Shown here piece after piece: positions 31,849-40,038 of a stretch of DNA of 64,000 bases (the first letter of the stretch is position 1; each line of letters begins with the position of its first letter). Position numbers and translations under genes: made by a program. Source of the stretch: Pseudobutyrivibrio sp. YE44 (GTDB taxonomy: Bacteria; Bacillota; Clostridia; Lachnospirales; Lachnospiraceae); the NCBI RefSeq assembly GCF_900104335.1, contig NZ_FMXT01000003.1, positions 211,623-275,622 on the forward strand. Reading direction: 5' to 3'. The notes under the pieces were generated by a model. That model saw only the letters and a list, made by a program, of their open reading frames with translations, was not told the origin of the DNA and made no database searches.

Positions 31849-33892
31849 GATTAAAGAATTCTTCTTTATATTTTCAATGGTAATTCTTGGCGTGGAAATA
31901 TATGTTCAGTTAAGCGGTGCTGATATGCCTAGGACAGCTTTTTCTGTGGGTATTATGGTACTGTTTCTTTTGTTCTGCCTTTTGGAAATAGTTTTTAAAG
32001 AATTTGTAAAAGCCGAGATTGCACCTTTACTAAATATCCTTCCAGTATTGGTCATACTGGTTCTATTAGGAAATAATCAAAGCTTTACATTTTTTAACAG
32101 AGCGGTTCTAGTGGCATTCATATGCAAACTGGTATGGGCTTATATTCCCTTCAAAAATCAGCTACTAATCTACGGCTGTTTTGTTATGGATTTGCTGGCT
32201 ATATATATAGTTTTTGCACTGGGTTGTTTTAGAGGTGATTATCTTTCCGATAAGTTGCTGTTTGCACTTTTGGTGCCTCTTACAATTTCAGCACTTCAAC
32301 GAACCTACCCTTTCATGTATTTTGCTATTATTTCGCTTCTAATTATTTGCCTTCCAATGAGTGAAAATCCTATAGATTGGACCAAGGTGGAGCAGGCAGG
32401 TGATTTTCTCGCGGAGAAAGTTCTTAACACCACCTATAGCATATCCTCTGCTTTTGGAAGTAGTATATATGAAACAGGTTACAGCTCCTTTGATATTACG
32501 GGTGGAAAATTAAGAAGAAGCGGTAGACCTCAACTTATTCTATCTTCTGCAGAAAATCCTTACTTCGTATATACGGATTCAGAAACGGGAAAGAGGATGA
32601 AGTTAAGAAAGACAATCTATCTGGTCGGTGGACTTGGTGTTGAAAATGACCAGTTGGAGGATTGGCAAAGCTTTCTTGAAAAACAAGGGGTAAGCGAAAA
32701 AGAGGCAAAAGAGTTTTCTAGTGTATCAAAAGTAAACATTGATTATGGGTATATTAATACTCCAGATGAGATTTCTCCTGTGAACACCATCGAACTTCAA
32801 TCAGAAGGCAATGAAGTTGTGGGTGGTTCTGCATCAAAGGCACACAAAAAAGGCTATCACCTACAGGCTCATTTTTTGAATATTGATTATGGAAATCCCA
32901 ATCTTATGGAGCTGCTTAGAAAGGCTAGCCAGGAATCATTAGCACCTGAGCAAGAGGCGGCTTTATCTGATTATCTTAAAACCGATGGATGCAGTGAGCA
33001 GATGAAGGAATTGGCAAAGGAACTGGTGGCAGATAAAACAAACGATTTTGATAAATGCAAAACCGTTGAAGCTTTTCTTCGAAAGTATCCATATACCACA
33101 AACGCTGTGGGTGGTCATAATCAAGATTCTACCATGGAAACGGCTAAGGGTATGGCGGACATAGCAGATAGATTTTTGTTTGAAACTAAGGAAGGGTACT
33201 GTGTTCACTATACATCTTCCATGGTTATGCTTCTTCGTCTGTCTGGCATTCCTGCCAGAGCGGTTCAGGGCTTTAGATATACCTATCCCTTTGAGCGTCA
33301 GGAGGAATATGTTGTCACAGGAGACTGTGCTCATACCTGGCCAGAGGCATATATAAATGGTGTGGGATGGGTTCCTTTTGAGCCAACTGGAGCATATGCC
33401 ACAGCGGAAACCTACAGCTGGTATCAGAATGCAAATCCAGAAATTGAATCGGTAAACTACGAGGTTGAGGATATAGATGTAGTTGAAGTTAATCCTGTAG
33501 AAAAGCAAGGCAAAAGTCTGCCACTAGAAATAGCAAAAATTACCGGTATCATTCTTGGTAGCCTAATACTTCTTATTGGACTTCTGTTTGGTGGAACAAC
33601 GGCAATAAAACAGATTAAATATCATCGTGGCACGAAAGAACAGAGGCTTACCTTAGATGTGGAGCAGATAAAGAAAATTTTGGTAAAGCAGCACGAGGAT
33701 ACTTTTGTAGATAGAGGCTTATTGTCTGATTATGTGGATATTGCGCCTGATTACATAAAAGAAGATTTATCTGTGGTTTTTGATGTATACTATAGAGTGA
33801 AATATGGAAATGAAAAAGTCCATGGCGTATCTCAGGAGGAAAACAAACTAGCTGTGGATATTAGAAATAAATTAAGGGGACGTGGGGCGTGA
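31775..33892 (+). CDS. Transglutaminase-like membrane protein (TgpA type)
   Basis: 705 residues. About seven membrane segments in the first 200 residues, then an extracellular transglutaminase-core domain with the Cys-His-Asp pattern: KEGYCVHYTSSMVMLLRLSGIPARAVQGFRY, GDCAHTWPEAYINGVGWVPFEPT (about residues 470-545). A further membrane segment lies near 590 and a cytoplasmic tail follows. The start overlaps the DUF58 gene by 74 bp, but GGGAG at 31763-31767 is well placed, so the overlap seems real. With MoxR and DUF58 it forms a recurrent envelope module of unknown substrate. Confidence 0.88.
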   Translation: MKWKLGLSLKKIAVKEKISSLFADKIKEFFFIFSMVILGVEIYVQLSGADMPRTAFSVGIMVLFLLFCLLEIVFKEFVKAEIAPLLNILPVLVILVLLGNNQSFTFFNRAVLVAFICKLVWAYIPFKNQLLIYGCFVMDLLAIYIVFALGCFRGDYLSDKLLFALLVPLTISALQRTYPFMYFAIISLLIICLPMSENPIDWTKVEQAGDFLAEKVLNTTYSISSAFGSSIYETGYSSFDITGGKLRRSGRPQLILSSAENPYFVYTDSETGKRMKLRKTIYLVGGLGVENDQLEDWQSFLEKQGVSEKEAKEFSSVSKVNIDYGYINTPDEISPVNTIELQSEGNEVVGGSASKAHKKGYHLQAHFLNIDYGNPNLMELLRKASQESLAPEQEAALSDYLKTDGCSEQMKELAKELVADKTNDFDKCKTVEAFLRKYPYTTNAVGGHNQDSTMETAKGMADIADRFLFETKEGYCVHYTSSMVMLLRLSGIPARAVQGFRYTYPFERQEEYVVTGDCAHTWPEAYINGVGWVPFEPTGAYATAETYSWYQNANPEIESVNYEVEDIDVVEVNPVEKQGKSLPLEIAKITGIILGSLILLIGLLFGGTTAIKQIKYHRGTKEQRLTLDVEQIKKILVKQHEDTFVDRGLLSDYVDIAPDYIKEDLSVVFDVYYRVKYGNEKVHGVSQEENKLAVDIRNKLRGRGA

Positions 33893-34707
33893 AAACAAAA
33901 TTAACGGTAATTGTAGACAACATTCCAGATGGAGAACTGCAAGGAGAATGGGGACTGAGCATTCTTGTAGAGTATGGTAATAAAAAGATTCTATTGGATA
34001 CGGGTTCAACAGATTTGTTTGCAGAGAACTTGCAAAAGCTTGGTTTTGATATCAAGGGTATAGATTATGGTGTGTTGAGTCATGCACATTATGATCATGC
34101 CAATGGTATTCCAAGGTTCTTTCAGGAAAACTCTAAAGCAAAGTTTTATATGAGAGAATCTGTGGCACCAGATTGTTATCACATGGGTTGGTTTTCAAAG
34201 AAATATATTGGCATACCTAAAAATTTAATAACGGATTATTCTGATAGGATTCACCTTGTCAGGGGCGATTATGAATTGTGTGATGGAGTCTATCTTATTC
34301 CGCACAAAACTGCTAGATTAGCCTGGATTGGTCGAAGTGAAATGATGTACAGGAAAAATGATCATGGCACCAAGCCTGATGATTTTTCCCATGAGCAAAG
34401 CCTGGTTCTTGATACAGATACGGGACTTGTAATCCTTAATAGTTGTTCTCATGGTGGCGCAGTAAACATTATCAATGAGGTACAAAGAACCTTTCCTAAT
34501 AAGCATGTGTATGCACTGGTTGGAGGGCTTCATCTGTTCAATAAAAGAGATAGAGAAGTGGAGCGTACAGCCGAAAGTATAAGCAGAACGGGCATAAACC
34601 AAATCTACACTGGCCACTGTACAAAAGATAGGGCTTACGAGATTATGAAAGCAGAATTTGGAAACCGTATACACCAATTCAAGGTTGGTATGGTGATGGA
34701 GTTTTAA
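33889..34707 (+). CDS. Metallo-beta-lactamase-fold hydrolase
   Basis: 272 residues of the MBL fold related to archaeal/bacterial dihydropteroate-type phosphatase-like enzymes. The metal site SHAHYDHANG (about residue 66) is intact, and LVGGLHL and YTGHCTKDRAYEIM supply later ligands. The GTG start overlaps the preceding stop as GTGA. Substrate unknown. A terminator follows, so it ends the MoxR operon. Confidence 0.82.
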   Translation: MKTKLTVIVDNIPDGELQGEWGLSILVEYGNKKILLDTGSTDLFAENLQKLGFDIKGIDYGVLSHAHYDHANGIPRFFQENSKAKFYMRESVAPDCYHMGWFSKKYIGIPKNLITDYSDRIHLVRGDYELCDGVYLIPHKTARLAWIGRSEMMYRKNDHGTKPDDFSHEQSLVLDTDTGLVILNSCSHGGAVNIINEVQRTFPNKHVYALVGGLHLFNKRDREVERTAESISRTGINQIYTGHCTKDRAYEIMKAEFGNRIHQFKVGMVMEF

Positions 34708-34721
34708 TATAATAAGTGTTG

Positions 34722-34757
34722 AAAAGACCGAAAACAGCGTATCTTCGGTCTTTTTTT
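34722..34757 (+). terminator. Rho-independent terminator closing the MoxR-MBL operon
   Basis: AAAGACCGAA/TTCGGTCTTT with an 11-nt loop and a run of seven T. Confidence 0.88.
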
Positions 34758-34799
34758 ATGCTTCAAAATAAGAATAAATAAAAAAGTTTTGGGAAACTG

Positions 34800-34828
34800 T
34801 TGACGAAAATACACTTTGGTGTTATGGT
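34800..34828 (+). promoter_or_regulatory. Promoter of the YtrA/ABC operon
   Basis: TTGACG at 34800-34805, 17-bp spacer, TATGGT at 34823-34828. The -10 enters the operator palindrome. Confidence 0.62.
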
Positions 34829-34849
34829 TAATTACACAAGTAATTAACC
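34826..34849 (+). promoter_or_regulatory. 24-bp palindromic operator of the GntR/YtrA regulator
   Basis: GGTTAATTAC-N4-GTAATTAACC, a 10-bp perfect dyad overlapping the -10 and start region. Autorepression by the next gene is the likely function. Confidence 0.75.
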
Positions 34850-34873
34850 GACGAACTAAAGGAGGTGAGTCAG

Positions 34874-35242
34874 GTGCTAGAAAATTTAGGGGAAGATAAA
34901 TCAATTTATTTGCAGATTAGCGAAATGATCGAAGATGAAATCCTTCGAGATATTTTAAAGGAAGAAGAGCAGGTTCCTAGCACAACCGAGCTTTCTAAGT
35001 TTTATAAAATCAATCCTGCAACTGCAGCAAAGGGTATAAATCTTTTGGTGGATAAGGGCATCCTATATAAGAAACGAGGCATCGGAATGTTTGTACAAAC
35101 GGGGGCGAAGGAACAGATTATGGAAGAAAGAAAAGAAAGCTTCTATGAGACATTTGTAAAGAAGATTATTACTGAAGCAAAGCTTATTGGTATTAGTAAG
35201 GATGAGCTTAAGAAAATGATAGATACAAGCAAAGAAATGTAG
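34874..35242 (+). CDS. GntR-family regulator, YtrA type
   Basis: About 122 residues. The winged HTH is SIYLQISEMIEDEILRDILKEEEQVPSTTELSKFYKINPATAAKGINLLVDKGILYKKRGIGMFV (residues 10-75); the short C-terminal helical part is that of YtrA proteins, which repress ABC-2 transporter operons. AAAGGAGG at 34858-34865 lies 8 nt before GTG 34874, preferred over GTG 34865 inside it. Downstream ABC genes and an operator on its own promoter fit the family. Confidence 0.9.
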   Translation: MLENLGEDKSIYLQISEMIEDEILRDILKEEEQVPSTTELSKFYKINPATAAKGINLLVDKGILYKKRGIGMFVQTGAKEQIMEERKESFYETFVKKIITEAKLIGISKDELKKMIDTSKEM

Positions 35243-35272
35243 ACATACACCTAAGTGTTAAAGGAGGGCAAT

Positions 35273-36151
35273 ATGGGAACATTATCAGGTAAGAATATAG
35301 TTAAAAAGTATGGTAAGGATACTGTACTTAAGAACGTTAATATCGAAATTGAAACTGGAAAAATTTATGGCTTGATTGGTAGAAACGGTGCAGGTAAAAC
35401 TACTTTACTATCAATACTTACAGCCCAGAATCCTGCCAATGAAGGGACAGTTACTTTTGACGGACAGCCGGTATGGGAAAACGAGGAGGCTCTTTCGCAT
35501 ATCTGCTATTCTCGAGAGATTTCTCAGGTTACAATGTTTGGTCCAAACACTTTAAAGGTAAAGGATTATTTGGCAACAGCCAGAGCCTTTTATCAATACT
35601 GGGATGAGGAATACGCAAAGGAATTAATCGAGCAGTTCAACATCAATCCTAAGAAGAGAATTAACAAGCTTTCAAAGGGTATGCTTTCAGCAGTTACAAT
35701 CATCGTAGCTCTTGCCAGCAAAGCAGATATCACAATCTTGGATGAGCCAGTAGCAGGCCTCGATGTGGTTGCTCGTGAGCAGTTTTACAAGCTTGTGATT
35801 GATGAATATGCAAACACTGGTCGTACCTTTATTATCAGTACTCACATTATCGAGGAAGCAGCATCACTTTTTGAGAAGGTAATAATTATCGACAAGGGTG
35901 AGATTAAGTACGAGGATAACACAGAGGCCCTTTTATCTAGAGCATATCGTGTATCTGGTGAGACAGAGGCAGTTGATAAGGCAGTGGAAGGCTTTAAGGT
36001 ATATCATCCTGAAAGCATTGGTCGTAACAAGGTGGTTACGGTTCTTGCTGATGAACCAGTTGGAAGCTTTGGTGAGGGTGTACAGGTTGAGCCAGTTCCA
36101 CTTCAGAACCTTTTCTATGCAATGTGTGTAGATGAAAGAAGGGAGGCCTAA
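35273..36151 (+). CDS. ABC transporter ATP-binding protein
   Basis: About 292 residues. Walker A GLIGRNGAGKTTLLSIL (about residue 35), signature LSKGMLSAV, Walker B ITILDEPVAGLD and switch-His STHII. The C-terminal 80 residues are an accessory domain of BcrA/YtrB-type ATPases. AGGAGG at 35262-35267 sets ATG 35273 rather than 35255. It energises the two membrane proteins encoded next, with only 1 bp before the ATG of the first. Confidence 0.92.
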   Translation: MGTLSGKNIVKKYGKDTVLKNVNIEIETGKIYGLIGRNGAGKTTLLSILTAQNPANEGTVTFDGQPVWENEEALSHICYSREISQVTMFGPNTLKVKDYLATARAFYQYWDEEYAKELIEQFNINPKKRINKLSKGMLSAVTIIVALASKADITILDEPVAGLDVVAREQFYKLVIDEYANTGRTFIISTHIIEEAASLFEKVIIIDKGEIKYEDNTEALLSRAYRVSGETEAVDKAVEGFKVYHPESIGRNKVVTVLADEPVGSFGEGVQVEPVPLQNLFYAMCVDERREA

Positions 36152-36152
36152 T

Positions 36153-36794
36153 ATGAGCAACCTTTCAAAGAGAGCGGCAAAATACTATTTTCTTCAGGGC
36201 ATAAAGTTCATTGTTTGGGTAATTTTGATTCAAGGATTTCTGTTTGCAGAATGGCTAGTTATCGGTGGTGATCCTGGGGAATCTGCTTTAGAGCATGCAA
36301 CAGATATGTTGTTTTCAATCGGTGGTTTCATGACAATCTTCCTAAATGGAATGTTTTCTTTATATGGCCCAAACTGGTACGACAGTATGGCTTTATCAAT
36401 GGGCGCTAGAAGAAAGGATATATTCTGGGGACAAATCATAAAGCAGTTTACTTTTGTAATAGGTGCAACACTTTGCTATGTGATAGTTGCCCTTGTGTCA
36501 GGACAGACTTCTTATCTATTAACAATTGTTGTAGAGGGAATTCTTGCAATTGCAGCTGGTCCAATCGGACAGGTTATTGGATACAAGATTAAGCGATTTG
36601 GAAAGATTGCAGTTTTATTTATGGCAATAATTGGAGGAAGCTTTGGTGCAGCCTTCGCTCTTCAGGCAACAGGTGTTTTTGTTTTTGAATATCAGAGTAT
36701 AAGTATTGCCTTAATTGCTGTAGTTGTGCTTGTTGTGTTTGCCTTATTTGAAATGTGGGTTTATAAGCTTAACTCAAAGCTTATGGTTCATTAA
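36153..36794 (+). CDS. ABC-2-like membrane component 1
   Basis: About 213 residues with six hydrophobic segments (around 15-35, 50-70, 100-120, 125-150, 158-175 and 185-205) and a cytoplasmic KLNSKLMVH end. GGGAGG at 36141-36146 sets ATG 36153. No motif beyond hydrophobicity. Its place after the ATPase and before a similar-sized membrane protein suggests a heteromeric permease. Confidence 0.7.
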   Translation: MSNLSKRAAKYYFLQGIKFIVWVILIQGFLFAEWLVIGGDPGESALEHATDMLFSIGGFMTIFLNGMFSLYGPNWYDSMALSMGARRKDIFWGQIIKQFTFVIGATLCYVIVALVSGQTSYLLTIVVEGILAIAAGPIGQVIGYKIKRFGKIAVLFMAIIGGSFGAAFALQATGVFVFEYQSISIALIAVVVLVVFALFEMWVYKLNSKLMVH

Positions 36795-36806
36795 ATTGGA
36801 GGAAAT

Positions 36807-37478
36807 ATGAAAAGAAATCTTAGAGCAATAGTTCAAATTAAAAAGAACGGCTTTATATATGATTTATGGATTCTTGCTGGAATGGGTGTCTTGGCTTCAA
36901 TCATTTGTCTTATTATGGCAAGAGATGAAATCGGATCTAGCAGAGAATTAATACAGATTGTAGCCGGTACAATCTTTGGAACCTACATCGGTATCAATAT
37001 TTTCTATAAGGTTTTTATTTTGGCAGAAGAGGTTCCAAGAGCATTATCTTTTGGAATGACTAGAAAGACATTATTTATTTACAGTCGAATAGTTGATTTT
37101 TTGGAAGTCTTAGCGGTTACAGGTTTGTCTTTACTTATTTTGCAGGATGTTCCTAATGCAATCATCCTTAAGACTGCGGCCATAAGTTTTGGAATCTTTA
37201 TGTGGGTGGAAGCCTTGGCAGCAAATAATGTTATCAAATATGGAAAGATTGCTTACTGGATTTTCTATGGTACCTTTATGGTATTCATTTTTGGAGTACC
37301 AAGACTGTCTAAAATCTATCCAGTTGTTAGAAATGCTGGACTCGGTACTATTAAATCAATTATCATGTCTACCTCAAACCAGGGAACAGTATGGCTCGGT
37401 TTAGTTGGATTTGCAATTGTAGGATTAATAGTAAACTGGATTACCTTTAGAAAAATGCCAGTGGCGTACAACTTGTAA
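36807..37478 (+). CDS. ABC-2-like membrane component 2
   Basis: 223 residues with six hydrophobic segments, of the same size and topology as the previous protein. TTGGAGG stands 7 nt before the ATG. Exported substrate unknown; YtrA-type operons respond to cell-wall antibiotics in Bacillus, which is family knowledge only. Confidence 0.7.
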   Translation: MKRNLRAIVQIKKNGFIYDLWILAGMGVLASIICLIMARDEIGSSRELIQIVAGTIFGTYIGINIFYKVFILAEEVPRALSFGMTRKTLFIYSRIVDFLEVLAVTGLSLLILQDVPNAIILKTAAISFGIFMWVEALAANNVIKYGKIAYWIFYGTFMVFIFGVPRLSKIYPVVRNAGLGTIKSIIMSTSNQGTVWLGLVGFAIVGLIVNWITFRKMPVAYNL

Positions 37479-37505
37479 GAGGATTTAAGAAGGGAGAATA
37501 TCAAC

Positions 37506-38348
37506 ATGATTAAAGATAAAAAAGAACTGATAAAGCTCATTATAGTATTTGTCCTTGAAGTACTCATTACATTGGGAGTGTCCTTTGGGGCAGGTAGAAT
37601 CATGACAGCAACAGGAATGGAGTATTCAATATTCGCAGTTACACTGGTGCTTGACACACTTCTTATTTTGGTAACTTTGATTTATACCTTCAAAAAAGGT
37701 GATCGTTTCCTTGAAGCATACAAGATAAAGGGGATTAAGGTTAGCACCTTCTTCTGGGTATTGTTACTTACAATTGTTGCCAGCCCAATGTACATTTTTG
37801 CAAACGTAGTATCACAGCTTTTTGTGCCAAATGTGATGATACAAAACTTGGATACATTATTTAGTGGTTCTACTTTGCTTAGCGTTATTGGAATTGCCGT
37901 GATTGCACCGATTGGAGAAGAGCTTGTTATGCGAGGCTTCTTCCAAAATAGATTTAAGAAGATTATGCCATTTGCAGCAGCTGCTATTTTGTCGGGCTTC
38001 TTGTTTGGTGTTCTTCATTTGAACTTCAATCAGTTCTGCTATGCATGGGTCCTTGGCGTGTTATTCGCATATACGAATCGCGCAAGTGGAAGCACACTTA
38101 CATCAATCTTCATGCATATGTTTATCAACGGAGGAAACTCTCTGCTTATGCTCTTTATGAAATGGGCAGTTGAGGTATCAGGCATGACAGCCTCTGATAT
38201 TGCAAACCAGTCAGAAGCCACAAGAGCTGACAGCTCTACAATGATTACCATGGCCGTGGTCTTCGGCGTCCTTGCCATTGGATCCTTCTTCTTGAGTCGT
38301 CTTATCATTAGGGCCATTGCGAAAAACGAAGGAACCGTGATTGAATAA
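37506..38348 (+). CDS. CPBP-family intramembrane metalloprotease
   Basis: 280 residues, eight or so membrane segments. The CPBP/Abi motifs are complete: motif 1 GEELVMRGFFQNRF (about residue 136), motif 2 FGVLHLNFNQ, motif 3 FMHMFINGGNSL. The two Glu and two His residues form the catalytic site of this CAAX-protease-like family. GGGAG at 37493-37497 precedes the start. It follows the YtrA/ABC operon closely and may be cotranscribed; such proteases often process or confer immunity to peptides. Confidence 0.88.
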   Translation: MIKDKKELIKLIIVFVLEVLITLGVSFGAGRIMTATGMEYSIFAVTLVLDTLLILVTLIYTFKKGDRFLEAYKIKGIKVSTFFWVLLLTIVASPMYIFANVVSQLFVPNVMIQNLDTLFSGSTLLSVIGIAVIAPIGEELVMRGFFQNRFKKIMPFAAAAILSGFLFGVLHLNFNQFCYAWVLGVLFAYTNRASGSTLTSIFMHMFINGGNSLLMLFMKWAVEVSGMTASDIANQSEATRADSSTMITMAVVFGVLAIGSFFLSRLIIRAIAKNEGTVIE

Positions 38349-38379
38349 AGATTGAGTTGTAATAGAACAACTTTAAATA

Positions 38380-38460
38380 AGACACTTGATATATATCTTA
38401 TATTTTCAATGAGTATAGGCTTGACCGATATTGAAAATATATAGATATATACAAGTGTCT
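38380..38460 (+). repeat. Family B hairpin, copy 1
   Basis: AGACACTTG... pairs over about 30 bp with ...CAAGTGTCT. The stem ends CAAT/ATTG, then a one-sided GAGT bulge and the cap ATAGG-CTTGA-CCGAT (38411-38429). TTCTC follows, so it may end the CPBP transcript. The bulge and ATAGN/NCGAT cap recur at 54107 and 56953. Confidence 0.8.
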
Positions 38461-38482
38461 TTCTCTATATGTAGGTACTATT

Positions 38483-38511
38483 TTGATTTACATGGGTATT
38501 TTGGTTATAAT
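38483..38511 (+). promoter_or_regulatory. Promoter of the O-acetylation operon
   Basis: TTGATT at 38483-38488, 17-bp spacer, TATAAT at 38506-38511. Confidence 0.68.
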
Positions 38512-38547
38512 GGACATATATGATATTTTGACTTTAAGGAGGATACA

Positions 38548-38931
38548 ATGGCAAATATTTTATGGCATGACAGAAAAAGACATTTAGGTCTTCCACTTAG
38601 TTTTACAAAGTACAGCATGAGTGAGGATAGACTTTTTGTTGAGACTGGTTTTCTTAATTTAGAGCAGAACGAAGTTAGATTATATAGAATTTTGGACCTT
38701 CAGCTTAAGAGAAGCTTTGGTCAAAGATTATTTGGAGTAGGATCCATTTTTGTAAGCTCTTCAGATAAAAGTCTTGGAACCTTTGAGATTAAAAACATTA
38801 AGAATTCTGCAAACGTTAAAGAGATGCTTTCTGTTCAGGTGGAGCAGCAGCGTGAGGCCAAGCGTGTGGTTGGTCGTGAATACATGAGCAACGACGTTGA
38901 CTTTGATGACGATAACGATGGAGAAGTATAA
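38548..38931 (+). CDS. Small PH-domain (bPH2-like) protein
   Basis: 127 residues. FTKYSMSEDRLFVETGFLNLEQNEVRLYRILDLQLKRSFGQRLFGVGSIFVSSSDKSLGTFEIKNI is the bacterial PH (YdbT/bPH2) strand pattern. The tail is acidic (DVDFDDDNDGE). No membrane segment is present, unlike most YdbS/YdbT proteins. AAGGAGG stands 9 nt before the ATG. It heads the operon with the acyltransferase genes; a structural role there is guesswork. Confidence 0.75.
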   Translation: MANILWHDRKRHLGLPLSFTKYSMSEDRLFVETGFLNLEQNEVRLYRILDLQLKRSFGQRLFGVGSIFVSSSDKSLGTFEIKNIKNSANVKEMLSVQVEQQREAKRVVGREYMSNDVDFDDDNDGEV

Positions 38932-38936
38932 AAAGT

Positions 38937-40037
38937 ATGAAGCCTAAGAAAAATGGACGAGTGGAGTTTTTGCGTTTTATTTTTGCCTTAGCGATTTTAT
39001 TCTTTCACATTCACAAACGCTTTGCGGGAGATGACTTTGTTGAGCTGGGAAGTACTGGCTTCAATTTCTTTGCAAGAGGTTATATCGGAGTGGAGTTTTT
39101 CTTCTTAGTTTCCGGCTATTTGCTGGCGTCAGCAGCCTATGCAAAGCGTGAGCAGTCAACTGAGTTTATTGGTACAGAGACTGCTCTTGTAATGAAAAAG
39201 AAGTTCTGGAATATTTTCCCATATCATTTGTTTGCGATTATTCTTACGATTATCGTAAATGCGTATTTCTTGGAAGAGACGATGCTAGATAGATTTCATT
39301 ATTTGGTGGATTCCTGGGCATCTATTTTCTTTTTACAGGTATTTGGATTTGATAGTAATTGGGTAAACAAGCTGACTTGGTACGTGGATGTTTGGCTTAT
39401 GGTTACCTTTATTTTTTATCCATTACTTAGAAAGCACTACGAGGTGTTTGTTAAGATAATCTGTCCACTGTTGGCACTCTTTATACTTGGCTATATGAAC
39501 CATGAATATGATGGAATTGCTGGAGTAGACGGTTGGACAGGAATGTTTTACAAATGCTTCTTACGTGGTTTATCCGAGATGGCGCTGGGGTGTTGTACCT
39601 ACAGTCTTACTCGTCAGTTTAATAAGTATAAATTTACAAATGCAGGAAAGAAGATATTAGGAATAGTGGAGCTTATTTGCTATCTGATAGCCTTCAATTT
39701 TGCATGTACAGAGATGGACGTAAACTATGGCTATCCAGTTATTTTTGTCCTTTGGATAGCAGTAACACTTTCCTTCCTGGATGTTAATCCATGGGGTGAA
39801 TTTTTCAACAAACCAATTTTTTATCAGCTAGGAAAAGCTAGTCTTATGATTTATCTGAATCAGTTCTATGCAATACGTTTAGTGCAGGAACTGCTTCCGG
39901 ATGTAAGCTTTGAAATGAAGGCACTACTATGCACTTTAGTCACCTTTGCTGGTGCGTTAGCATGTTACTACGTGGTGGGCTGGTTTAATAAACACAAACC
40001 TTTTAGCAGACTAATCATAGAGAAAAAGGGAGAATAA
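38937..40037 (+). CDS. Acyltransferase 3 family membrane protein
   Basis: 366 residues, about ten membrane segments. The N-terminus KNGRVEFLRFIFALAILFFHIHKRF carries the conserved R-x10-H of acyltransferase 3 proteins, which move acyl groups (often acetyl) across the membrane onto surface polysaccharides. GYIGVEFFFLVSGYLLA is the second hallmark. It begins 5 bp after the PH-domain gene and 1 bp separates it from the MBOAT gene. Confidence 0.9.
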   Translation: MKPKKNGRVEFLRFIFALAILFFHIHKRFAGDDFVELGSTGFNFFARGYIGVEFFFLVSGYLLASAAYAKREQSTEFIGTETALVMKKKFWNIFPYHLFAIILTIIVNAYFLEETMLDRFHYLVDSWASIFFLQVFGFDSNWVNKLTWYVDVWLMVTFIFYPLLRKHYEVFVKIICPLLALFILGYMNHEYDGIAGVDGWTGMFYKCFLRGLSEMALGCCTYSLTRQFNKYKFTNAGKKILGIVELICYLIAFNFACTEMDVNYGYPVIFVLWIAVTLSFLDVNPWGEFFNKPIFYQLGKASLMIYLNQFYAIRLVQELLPDVSFEMKALLCTLVTFAGALACYYVVGWFNKHKPFSRLIIEKKGE

Positions 40038-40038
40038 A

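Noticed and set aside
32963..33508. 181-codon open frame antisense to the transglutaminase gene
   Set aside because: The opposite strand has clear catalytic motifs; the antisense product shows no domain and no start signal.
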